A stretch of DNA of 64,000 bases. It comes from Cercospora beticola (Eukaryota > Ascomycota > Dothideomycetes > Mycosphaerellales > Mycosphaerellaceae). Where the stretch lies: positions 868,001-932,000 of the forward strand of contig NC_088942.1 of assembly GCF_033473495.1 (NCBI RefSeq). Direction: 5' to 3'. Position 1 is the stretch's first letter; every line of letters begins with the position of its first letter. This document shows positions 50,205 to 60,019 of the stretch, one piece after another. The translations under genes were made by a program, and so were the position numbers. The notes under the pieces are model-generated. The model had not been told where the DNA came from. It ran no database searches and worked only from the letters and a program-made list of their open reading frames with translations.

Positions 50205-50608
50205 TCTTGCGGCGTTGCGATTAAGAGCGTGCAGTACTACGACAAGCGAGCACCAGATTCGGGCGACTTTTTTCCCCAAACTTTCCCTGCAGGCAAGTCT
50301 TGGCACGGATAGATTCGCTCCCGAGGCAAGCGCATCCGAGCTCAGGTACTTCACGTTCGTCTAGGCACACCCAGAATGACAAACTCCTCTCGAAGGATCA
50401 CTTTACGACCTGCTTCGGTTAGCTGTTGTGGCTGTCTAGATCAGCTGTCCACACGCTACGAGGTCGTTCTTTAGCCATTCCGGAAAAATTGCAGCTTTCT
50501 CAGGGTCGCTATAATGATGGCAAAGTAGAACTCCCCTCGCCTAGGATTTCTGATCACAGTACACGTCTTCGATGGCGGGAGGGAGAGCATTTCCAAGACT
50601 GAGCCGCA
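50205..50608. other. Divergent promoter region, DBP3 / Zn2Cys6 regulator
   Basis: 404 bases between two outward-facing starts. No clear core element. Confidence 0.5.
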
Positions 50609-52567
50609 ATGAACAACAGCAACATTCTAGACCCGGCCCTTGGCGGACGAGTGGTGGACAACTCACACGAAGATGACCACGATGACAGACCTCCACCGAA
50701 GCGAGCAAGATCATCCTTTACGAGCGCCAACCTGCAATCATCGCCACTTGGAACATCAATGGAAAACTCCCAATCTGCTCTCCAAGCGCTTATGTCTGAC
50801 GTGCCTGATTACCCACGACGGAGAGCGACGATAGCATGCGAAATTTGTCGATCGCGAAAGTCGAAATGCGACGGAAATCGTCCGAAGTGTAAACTATGCA
50901 CCGAGTTGAACGCAGAGTGTGTCTATCGCGAGCCAGGAATCAAGCTGGACGCCGGCGACAAGCTCATTCTTGAGCGACTTGCGCATATTGAAGGCCTGCT
51001 GCATTCAAACTTGCTCGGCTCTGTGAGCTCGCCAGGAGCGCATGTCGGTCCTATATCGCCTGCGACGAGCAACACTGCATCTGAAGATTTGCATTCAAAG
51101 CGTGCACACACTTTTGCAGCGGGCGTTGGCCTAGCACCGCTCGGCGGCGGTGGCATATCGCTCGCTACGAACATATCTACAATGCCCAAAGCTCATACGA
51201 CGCCAGCGCTACACCTGCTGCAATGGCCGATGATTCGTGATCTCGTGTCAAGAAGTTGTGACCAACAGGTCTTGCTGCAACTGGAAGTGGTGCGACCTGC
51301 GTTGGACCTACAGCCACCTTATAGCCTCGATCTGGACCTGGCAGGGAAGCCATCTGCATATGTTCGCTCGTTCTTCGACAAAGTCAATGTTTGGTATGCG
51401 GTGGTCAATCCCTATACATTTGCTGGAATCTGTCGCCAAGCATCTGCCGTCGGCTTCCGTTCTGGAGTCGAGACTTGCATCGTTCTACTTGTCCTTGCTC
51501 TTGGTCAGGCTGCGCATTCTGGCCATAGCATTTCCCGTGTGCCGCAAGATCAATCGCCGCCCGGAATGGCCTACTTCAATGCAGCATGGCTTCTCATGCC
51601 TGCAGTCATGATTCGGAACGACGTGGCGAGCGCGCAATGCCACCTTTTGGCTGCCGCATATCTCATGTATCTCGTTCGCCCTCTAGAAGCCTGGAATATA
51701 CTCTGCGCCGCTTCTGCAAAATTACAGCTACTGCTTCAAAACCCAAGCGCGATACCAGCGCAGGACAAAGAGCTTAGTGAGCGCATCTACTGGAACATTC
51801 TTATGATCGAATCGGATCTGCTCGCAGAGCTAGATCTACCGCACACGGGAATCGTGCAGCTTGAAGAGAGTATGCGATTGCCTCGCAGCTTCCCCTTCGA
51901 TGCAGCAGCCGCAGCTCGCGACGAAAGCCCAGGGGAGGATGACATCTGGTATTTCCTGGCAGAGATCGCATTGCGCCGCCTTTTGAACCGTGTGTCGCAT
52001 GTGATCTACAGCCAGAAGCGAAATTCTATCGCTTCTCTTGAGCCGGTGGTGGCCGAGCTCGAATTTCAGCTCAATCAGTGGTACGAAGGACTGCCAGTCC
52101 CCATTCGTTTTCCACGCGAACGAGTGCCGGCTCAAGGTCATGTACAGACTGTCCTCCGGCTTCGATACTTCGCATGCCGCACGATCATCTTCCGTCCTTA
52201 CATACAGGCAGTGCTTGGCGACGAGAACTTGATTCATGAGCCTGGAGTTCGAACAGCTTGCGAGAAATGCTTGGATGCTTGTGTGCGGCAACTCGATCGC
52301 ATCAATGTGCATCACGAGGGGCACCTACCCTATCTCTTTCAGGGGGCACTTTCCATCACCAGCCAGATCCTCTTGTTGATGGGCGCCACACTTTCCCGAA
52401 ATCTGAGTGCCATGCTGCCGCCAAAACAGCAGCTTGATACTCTGATCGCAGATGTACTGGCAGAGACCCAGAATGTTGCACACCTAGCGCCAAGCATTGG
52501 GTTATGCGCGGACATTGTTCGAGAAGCTGATGAGAGAAGACAAGTTATTCTGCAGCGGCCCAGATGA
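50609..52567 (+). CDS. Zn2Cys6 fungal transcription factor
   Basis: Single exon, 652 residues. An acidic N-terminus with a KRAR nuclear-localisation-like patch (31-34) precedes the binuclear zinc cluster: cysteines at 77, 80, 87, 94, 97 and 104, spaced C-X2-C-X6-C-X6-C-X2-C-X6-C, with the basic RSRKSKCDGN recognition loop. A linker and short dimerisation helix follow (LILERLAHIEGLL). The large middle region matches the fungal-specific transcription factor domain (YFNAAWLLMPAVM, LMYLVRPLEAWNILCAASAK). The target genes are unknown. No biosynthetic gene cluster sits beside it, so it is likely a trans-acting regulator. Confidence 0.92.
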   Translation: MNNSNILDPALGGRVVDNSHEDDHDDRPPPKRARSSFTSANLQSSPLGTSMENSQSALQALMSDVPDYPRRRATIACEICRSRKSKCDGNRPKCKLCTELNAECVYREPGIKLDAGDKLILERLAHIEGLLHSNLLGSVSSPGAHVGPISPATSNTASEDLHSKRAHTFAAGVGLAPLGGGGISLATNISTMPKAHTTPALHLLQWPMIRDLVSRSCDQQVLLQLEVVRPALDLQPPYSLDLDLAGKPSAYVRSFFDKVNVWYAVVNPYTFAGICRQASAVGFRSGVETCIVLLVLALGQAAHSGHSISRVPQDQSPPGMAYFNAAWLLMPAVMIRNDVASAQCHLLAAAYLMYLVRPLEAWNILCAASAKLQLLLQNPSAIPAQDKELSERIYWNILMIESDLLAELDLPHTGIVQLEESMRLPRSFPFDAAAAARDESPGEDDIWYFLAEIALRRLLNRVSHVIYSQKRNSIASLEPVVAELEFQLNQWYEGLPVPIRFPRERVPAQGHVQTVLRLRYFACRTIIFRPYIQAVLGDENLIHEPGVRTACEKCLDACVRQLDRINVHHEGHLPYLFQGALSITSQILLLMGATLSRNLSAMLPPKQQLDTLIADVLAETQNVAHLAPSIGLCADIVREADERRQVILQRPR

Positions 52568-52704
52568 TCAGGCTTCGCAACGATGACGTAGCCATTGAAT
52601 TCCAATTTGGAAACCTCGTCGGTGTATTGCTCGCCTCTAGCCGGTGATTGACGAGGGCGTGAAATAGCATCAGCACACACTGATCTGCTTCGGCCGATGG
52701 GAGC

Positions 52705-53400
52705 ATGTCTTCAGCAGAACGTCTGGCCACTGAGCTCGAGCTCCTGGAGTCTATGTATCCAGAGCAGGTCAAATACACGGAAAAGGGTCGCGAGCTCACA
52801 TACACCTCTGACACAGGGAGCTTAAAGCTTCGCCTGAGCGACGGGTACCTAGAGGACGCCCGTCCAGAAGTCGTCTCCGCCAGCATTGGAAAAAGAGACA
52901 TCCGAGATCAAATCAAGCAACGCGTCAACGAAAGCGAGATTGGCGAAGAAGTGCTGGACGCCATTATCAACGACTTCATCGAGATATGCGAAACAAGCCA
53001 CGTCAATGAAGCAGACGACCAGAACTCAGCAGCATCTACCCCTCAGCCTTCTAGGCACGCACCACCAGCATCCTCGACAGTTATCATCTGGCTCCACCAT
53101 CTCCTCAATACAAACAAGCGCAAACTAGCTCTCCACCCGGCAGACACCGTCTGTGGAATCACTAAACCTGGATACCCTGGTGTATTGATCTATTCTGGCC
53201 CGGCGAAAGACGTGCAGGAGCATGTCAATGAGCTGAAAGCGCAGAATTGGCAAGCCTTCCAGCCGAGGATGGAGAGCGATGAGCCCTGGAAATTTAAGCA
53301 TGGGCGAGGGGTGATTGAAGTGGAGGCGATGAAAGATGTGGTCGCGGACCTGGAAGAGGAGAGGAAAGAGGGTTTCCTGGAGGCTATGAGGATCAAGTAG
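52705..53400 (+). CDS. RWD-domain protein with DUF1115-type C-terminus
   Basis: Single exon, 231 residues. Residues 4-100 form an RWD domain (LATELELLESMYPEQVKY, with the YP turn typical of RWD). A Ser/Pro linker leads to a second domain (about 120-231: TVIIWLHHLLNTNKRKLALH, ITKPGYPGVLIYSGP, KHGRGVIEVE) resembling the DUF1115/Prp3-C domain found in RWDD2-like proteins. These two-domain proteins are conserved from fungi to animals but poorly characterised. RWD domains usually mediate protein-protein contacts. The gene follows the Zn2Cys6 gene by 137 bases in the same direction. Confidence 0.85.
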   Translation: MSSAERLATELELLESMYPEQVKYTEKGRELTYTSDTGSLKLRLSDGYLEDARPEVVSASIGKRDIRDQIKQRVNESEIGEEVLDAIINDFIEICETSHVNEADDQNSAASTPQPSRHAPPASSTVIIWLHHLLNTNKRKLALHPADTVCGITKPGYPGVLIYSGPAKDVQEHVNELKAQNWQAFQPRMESDEPWKFKHGRGVIEVEAMKDVVADLEEERKEGFLEAMRIK

Positions 53401-53836
53401 ATGGGTATGAGGGAGAGGAAAAGGCTACAGCGCGGATCCTTGCTGGCTAGGATTCTTATTTGAGGCGAGTAGCCTATTCTTGTACAGGTTCGCTACATAT
53501 GCAGAGTGATGTGGTGATAGATGCATTTGGCAAAAGTCAGTCGCGCAGTTCGGCGACTCTCAGCGTGTATGGCGCTTGTCATGACCATTTCGGCGCCAGT
53601 CCATTTGACGACCATTCTCTTCGAATGCCAGCACTCGATGTCAGATAAAAGCGACTTGGCACGGGTGTTAGCCCTCACTGCGAGCTGCTGCTTTGAGAGC
53701 TCCGCATCAGAACAATGATGCAGCGCTCTGCAGAAGGAGTTGGCTCTCCGGCCTACATGCACTGAATGCCTGCCTATCGTTCCTCATTCTCGCGGTTCAG
53801 CGCAGAGTCCTTTTGTAATTTGTCAGCCCCCAATCT
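53401..53836. other. Convergent intergenic region, nothing seen
   Basis: Shared 3' flank of the RWD gene (plus) and the Zim17-type gene (minus). No supported feature. Confidence 0.5.
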
Positions 53837-54532
53837 TTACGACCGCAACTCCTTCCTCAATTTCTCCCAATCCTCCTTCTTCAAATTCCCGTCCGCCTGA
53901 TCCAAAGTCTCCCTAATCCTCTCCGTCTTCTCAACCTTCGCCTTCTTCGCAGCCTCATCCTCCGCAATCGCCTGCTCCGCCACCTCATCATAAAATTCTA
54001 CATCCCCGTTCACACCCAATTTTCCCTTCTTCAATTTCTCTCCGTATTGCTTCGCAATATCCTCCATCGTCATCTTCGTATCGGAGAAGATCTTCAAATG
54101 GTCGGAAATGAGATGTTGGACATTACATTGGGGGCAATTTATTACGCAGGTGCCGAAGTGGTAGGCTTGTTTGGAAACGGTGTGGGCGCTGCGGTGGAGG
54201 CATTTTTTGCAGGTGAAGTGGAGTTGGTAGGCCGGGGAGAGGGCTTTGCGGGCTGCGATGGTTTCTTTATCGGAGAGGGAGCTTTCGGTGCGGTCGGTGA
54301 GGGGTTTGGCGGGGTGGGTCGAGAGGCTTTCTTCTGATTCTGGGGTGGTGTCGGATGACTGTGACCGGATTTGTTGTTGTCGTTGCACTTGAGATGCTGG
54401 GGTGTGTTTGCGCACGGCTGGGACGGAGAAGGCCCGGATGGAGCGTTGGGGTATCCGGAAGGGAGCGTGGTGAGTGTGGAAGGCGTGTTCGAATGTGCGC
54501 TGGAAGGCACGTAGGCTTCTTGTTGTATTCAT
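53837..54532 (-). CDS. DNL-type zinc-finger protein (Zim17/Hep1-like)
   Basis: Single exon, 231 residues from the ATG at 54530-54532. The N-terminus is Arg/His/Ser-rich without acids up to about residue 45, a mitochondrial presequence pattern. The zinc finger has two CxxC pairs (Cys108/111 and 133/136) around the family core: YQLHFTCKKCLHRSAHTVSK, AYHFGTCVINCPQC, and HLISDHLKIF, where the defining DNL tripeptide appears as a diverged SDH-L context. This is the Zim17/Tim15/Hep1 family, which keeps mitochondrial Hsp70 soluble and active in protein import. A charged C-terminal helix region of about 70 residues is longer than in yeast. Confidence 0.88.
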   Translation of the reverse strand: MNTTRSLRAFQRTFEHAFHTHHAPFRIPQRSIRAFSVPAVRKHTPASQVQRQQQIRSQSSDTTPESEESLSTHPAKPLTDRTESSLSDKETIAARKALSPAYQLHFTCKKCLHRSAHTVSKQAYHFGTCVINCPQCNVQHLISDHLKIFSDTKMTMEDIAKQYGEKLKKGKLGVNGDVEFYDEVAEQAIAEDEAAKKAKVEKTERIRETLDQADGNLKKEDWEKLRKELRS

Positions 54533-55120
54533 GGTTGTGTTGCAGTATATTTTGATGCAGAACAAGATGTCGCGATGGCACAACTCCAGGATGAATGTAG
54601 AACCGCGCTAGCGGGTGAATCAGGTAAGCATGCGTTCATAGGGCTGAACAGGCCAAGACATGGTATATCGATCGCAACAAGGACAGATCTTGACCATTCG
54701 ATATTTGAACTTGGAGCTCTACATCTCGATGTACTGTGTTTCCTGACATCGACCTATCTGGTACGTTGTGCGAGTGAGTAGAGGTCTGTAAACAGGGCCA
54801 AAAGCAGAAGTCGGCGAGCTTAACGGCTGAACCCTGCATGTGCGCCACTGGAATGTGCAGCCGAATGCAGCAGCTCGTGAACATATGCAATCGCTCGCTC
54901 TGCTATGAAACTTACACATTGCCGCCTTTCTGCCCTCCACGCCCGCCTTACACCCTTTCACCACTGCCTCATCCTCGCCGCACCGTCGTCCGCTGCTGCT
55001 AACACTGCCGCGACCTAGAGCTTCTTGTCCGGCCCGCCGACTGCTCCCCCGCCATCTCCCGGCAGCTGAGTGAATAAAGAATTGCTGGACACCGACCGCC
55101 GCTGAAGTGCAGCGCCCGTC
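54533..55120. other. Divergent intergenic region, Zim17-like / cullin-3
   Basis: Short frames only. The 150 bases before 55121 are C-rich, fitting a 5' leader of the cullin gene. Confidence 0.5.
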
Positions 55121-57801
55121 ATGGCCTCGCTTGCAGGCAGAGGCCGGGCCAAGATACGTCCGCCGCGAAGAGTGAGTCCCGCCATTAGCAAACAACAGCT
55201 CCGCCGCCCTCAGTTGCGACGTCGTCGCCGGCGACCCCACCACCCAAACTTCCCTCGCTTCATTTATATGTGCTTCCGAACAACTGGAAGAAGTCATTGC
55301 TAATATGGCTTCGTATCACTCACAGACGCTACACGGCACCGACGTCGACTTCGAAACGACCTGGAAGACGCTCGAGCGCGCATTCACCGAAATCCACGAG
55401 AAGAACGCCTCTGCCTTGTCTTTTGAGGAACTGTACAGAAATGCCTACAAAATTGTGCTTAAGAAGAAGGGAGATGAGCTGTACAACAAGGTCGCGCAGT
55501 TTGAGGAGAATTGGCTGAGCGATGCGGTGCGACCAAAAATCGTCAACTTGCTTACAGCTCCCCTCCAGCTCACAGATGACCTCGGCCGGTCTCTGGCAAC
55601 CACGGCGGAGCGTCGAGTGGCAGGAGAGCGCTTCTTGTCTGCACTCAAGTCATCATGGGAGGATCACCAGGTCTGCATGGGAATGCTGACGGATGTGCTC
55701 ATGTACATGGTGAGTCGAATTTCTACTTGTTCAGTAAGTCGCCGGTTTGACTGATGTGAAGACAAAGGACCGCGTATACTGTACCGACCACCGCCGCCCT
55801 TCGATCTACGCCAAATCAATGTCCATTTTCCGAGACCAGATTCTGCGCACTCCTATCCGTTCTGGCGCCGACGATCTCCTACAGTACCTCACAAACCTCA
55901 TCCTCGACCAGATATCGATGGATCGAGAGGGAGAGCGTATAGACTCGCATTTGATAAAGTCCAACATCTACATGCTAGAGGGATTGTATGAGACGGAGCA
56001 GGAGACTGAGGACGGAAAGCTGTACATCCAGTCATTTGAGGCAGACTTCCTAGACAGGAGTGCACGTTTCTACCGCGAAGAAGGCGAGCGTCTGTTGAAG
56101 GAATCGGATGCCGGAACATACTGCAAGCATGCGAAGCGGCGCATTGACGAAGAGAGCGATCGCTGCAGATCCACACTTTCAGAGTCCACAGCGCCGAAGA
56201 TCCAAAAAGTGGTCGAGGATGAGCTGATTCGACACAAGATGAAGGGGCTGATCGAAATGGACTCTGGAGTACGCTACATGGTCGACAACGACAAGTTTAA
56301 TGAGCTTCATCTGGTATACGACTTGGAAGCGCGCGTGGACCCGAAGAAGCCGGAGCTCACGAAGGCTGTGCAAATGATTGTTGCAGAGATGGGTGCAAAG
56401 ATCAACGAAGATGCTCTCGCAGCCGCTTCAGCCGCACCCGCACCAGTGCCCACCACAGAAGAGGGCGAAGGAGACAAGTCAAAAGGCAGCAACGTCAAGC
56501 AAATCAACCAGCAGACGGTTGCAGCACTGAAGTGGGTGGAAGAGATTCTGGACCTCAAGGACCGCTTCGACAAGATCTGGAGAGTCTCGTTCGGCAGCGA
56601 TCAGAGCATTTCGACGGCGCTCACTCGTAGTATGAGTGATAACATCAATGCTTTCGCTCGTGCAAGCGAGTACATCTCACTCTTCATCGACGACAACATG
56701 AAGAAGGGCATCAAGGACAAGTCTGAGGAAGAAGTGGATCGCATCCTGGAGAAGGCCATCGTGTTGCTGCGGTACCTCCAGGACAAGGACATCTTCGAGA
56801 CCTACTACAAGAAGCACCTTTGCAAGCGATTATTGCTCAAGAAGAGCCACGACCCGGATGTGGAGACCAGCATGATCAGTCGGATGAAATTGGAACTGGG
56901 CAACAGCTTCACTATGAAGCTCGAGGCTATGTTCAAGGACATGCGTATCAGCAAGGATCTGACAGAAAGCTACCGCTTGAAGGCGGCGAGCTACGGCAGC
57001 GATCGAGAGCGTGTCGACCTAACCGTCAATGTGCTGACTGCCATGACATGGCCACTGGAAGCTTTCAAGAGCTCTTCAGAGGACGATCCGGAAAACAAGA
57101 TGCAAATCATCTACCCTCCGGCGTTGGACAGAGTACGACGTGGCTTCGAGGCATTCTATTCGGAGAAGCATTCTGGACGCAAGCTCACTTGGCAGACGAG
57201 TATGGGCGACGTCGATGTTCGCGCACGCTTTCCACGCACAGCGCCCAAGATTCACGAGGTCAACTGCTCGACTTACGCTGCACTCATCCTGCTCTTGTTC
57301 AACGACATGGGTGACGCCTCGCTCACTCTGGAGGAGATTCAGAGCAAGACCAACATTCCCATGAACGCACTCAAGCGCAACCTGCAGTCGCTGGCCGTGG
57401 CACCCAAGACTCGCATGCTGACTAAGGAGCCCATGGGCAGAGAGGTCAACGCTGGCGACAGATTCAGCTTCAACGAGCAGTACAAGCCCACGGCCATCAA
57501 GATCAAGGTTGGCGTGGTATCTGCTGGAAACAAGGTCGAAGGCGACAAGGAGCGTAAGGAGACCGAGAAGAAGAACAACGACAGCCGCGGCTATGTCATT
57601 GAAGCTGCTGTGGTTCGTATCATGAAGCAGCGGAAGGAACTGGCCCACTCGAATCTCCTCACAGAAGTCTTGACTGTCTGCTCGGCACAGTTCAAGCCGG
57701 ACGTCAACATGATTAAGAAACGCATCGAGAGCCTGATCGAGCGCGACTACCTGGAGCGCCTTGAAGATGCACCTGTACCATCGTACAAGTACATGGCTTG
57801 A
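55121..57801 (+). CDS. CUL3: Cullin-3
   Basis: Preferred model: exons 55121-55171, 55326-55709 and 55768-57801, 822 residues. Exon 1 encodes MASLAGRGRAKIRPPRR, the basic KIRxPRR opening of fungal cullin-3. Its donor is GTGAGT and the acceptor TCACTCACAG follows a GCTAAT branch. The ATG at 55305 therefore lies in an intron, though it could start a shorter form. Landmarks are LSFEELYRNAYKIVL, VLMYM/DRVYC at splice 2, SEYISLFIDDNMKKGIKDK, LLRYLQDKDIFETYYKKHL and KHSGRKLTW. The C-terminal winged helix contains the neddylation site context VVRIMKQRKEL, and the protein ends ERDYLERLED...YKYMA. CUL3 scaffolds BTB-adaptor ubiquitin ligases; its NEDD8 is removed by the COP9 signalosome, whose CSN3 is also in this window. 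Confidence 0.93.
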
Positions 57802-60019
57802 GCGTGGCATTTGTTCTACTTCGTTGCATGCATGGCATGGCATAGCTTATGGCGTTTTGGTTGCGCAGCGGGGAAAACTGAGGCACGGCATGATCACGGC
57901 ATTTGGAGAAGCGTTCGCATCTGGGTCGGCGTAAAACTGGATGAAGCGTATGGGAGACGTGAAGGCAAGGCACAACAGCACTACCACAGCGCGGCGCATG
58001 GGAGCGTTTTTCCTGCATGTATTTGAGGCTACCTTCTACGACACGGTAGTAGTGGCCGTGATGGAGCTGCATGGGTGAGCTGAAAAGGATATGAGATGAG
58101 AAATGGACAGCGCACGCTGTTTGCACTTTGAGCGGATAGCTAGATACCCACTGCGTACAGGACTCCATTCTCACGAAGTGTTACCCTGTCAAGCTGTCAA
58201 TCGAATCGAGAGTGCGTCATAGTCTCAAAATACTGACTGACATGTGTCGCTCGTATACGCAAAGTTATTATGCATGCAATATATCGCGCTCGCGATACTG
58301 ATATCTGCATGAAAAGCACTCTATCGTGCTTCTCTCAAGCATCAATGACGATCTGATCGTGCAGTGCTGATATGTAGCGATTGCTCCCGGCCGGCGATCC
58401 TCCGCATACGGTTTGTCAATCATGCGACTGCATGGACCAACGTGCGGCAGCCTTAGGTGGAGGAATGAGGACACAAGCATTGTTCAAAGTCTTGGTTCGC
58501 ACGTGGAAAAGAAAAGAAAAGGAAGGAGAAAAAGTGGGTAGCAAGGCGCAGCATCCGATTCGATTTTCGTCGTTTCTCGATGTTACCGCGACGTTGTGTG
58601 ATGTATCTTGCAGGATTTGAAACGATAGAGCATTTTGGGGGTTGCGTCCCTGTTTCGCGGCTGAGGAAAGGGATGAGGTTGTTCTGGAAGACAGTGGTGG
58701 CTGTAACCGCCGGTTCTTCTGTCGCGCTCACGGGTGAATCATGTAATGTATGGTCTAATAGCCTTTCAGGCAGGTGGGCGACTTGTCAGCGGACTTTGAG
58801 CAATACGAGGTGCCGGACTGCAGCCGGGTGGGAGAGGCGAGGCGAGGGAGAAGGTGACGTCCTCCTTCTCGGGCACCAAGCGTGAGGAGCATTTCCGGAA
58901 AGGGAAAGTTCTTCTGGCGTCGAGACTTTCTCGGATGAAACCATGGTGGTGGGTCTGCGCGGTAGCAAACGTGTGCCAGGGGAGCCAATGACACGGCGTG
59001 CCCTGTGTGTCTGCTGTCGTCGACGACTCCACCTTTCGAACACTTGCTACCGCGCGCCCACGACAGGAGAGAAGACGCGGTGCCACCGGCGTGTCGGGCT
59101 GTCTCAGCCTTCTCGTTCTTCTCCTCCCTCGCCTGGCGATCAGAAGACGGAGGGAAAGGCTTGTTCGTGGGCCGGGCCTTGGGAGATCGGTCGTGCAGAG
59201 CCACGCACGCATACACACGAGCTATTCCTACGCCGGCATCGAGAATGGCTGGAGGCTTTCCGCGCTGCGCATCAGATCGTTTGCGTCCAGGCACAGATGG
59301 GACCCGATAGGCGTGCCAGGAGAAGGAGGAAGAAGCAGAAGCTACACCTCGTAAGTGGACCAGGTCGGCACCTTCAGCCGCACACAAACTCGTGAGTGTC
59401 GTGTGCTGTAGCAGCTCTAGACCAGTTCTTTGGTTCGACGGCTTGCCGGTGCGCCAGCGACTTCACATCGGCGCCCCTGCGATCTCGGGTACAGTAGCGC
59501 TTCGTTTTGCTTGCTTGCGTGGACACGACCACTCGGCCGCAGCACATGAAACAGCGCGTTTGGAGCAGAGGTCCACCGCGCAGACGCCGTACCTGCAGCA
59601 CCATCAACGGCGTGTGGCCAAACACGGGAAGAGATCTGCCTCGCTTGAATGGCCATCCCTGTTTTGCATGTGCTTGCGTTTGCACACGACGACTACTTTT
59701 CTTTCGCCATTGCGTCCTCAATTGTTGTTGACCACATCTTCCCTACCCACTCTCTTTTTCTCCCTTCATCTGCTTCGAAAGTTGATCTTTCGCCCCCGCT
59801 CTCACATCGACAGTCCCTTCTGACAACAGGCGCCGCTCGACCTTTTGCTGTCACACTCTCTCTTCGAGCTCGACGCTCATCCACACGCTCTTTAGTTCTT
59901 CGGAACACCACGATCATTTGACGGCTTCAGCAAAAGCGCTCTGGTAGCAGCTTCACGAAACACGACAAAGTCCATAACAAGTCACTTCATCGATCACGAG
60001 ATCCCGAACTCGATTCACC
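57802..60019. other. Long intergenic region; CT-rich leader of the GH128 gene
   Basis: 2.2 kb. Near 57840-58640 nothing is recognised. From about 58700 on, GC-rich frames overlap on both strands without family signals. A pyrimidine tract at about 59735-59800 and a CA-rich leader before 60020 look like a strong fungal promoter/5'UTR. Confidence 0.5.

Noticed and set aside
58755..59395. Long GC-rich frames on both strands upstream of the GH128 gene
   Set aside because: Up to 210 codons, but low-complexity, overlapping in several frames and without family similarity; better explained by base composition.
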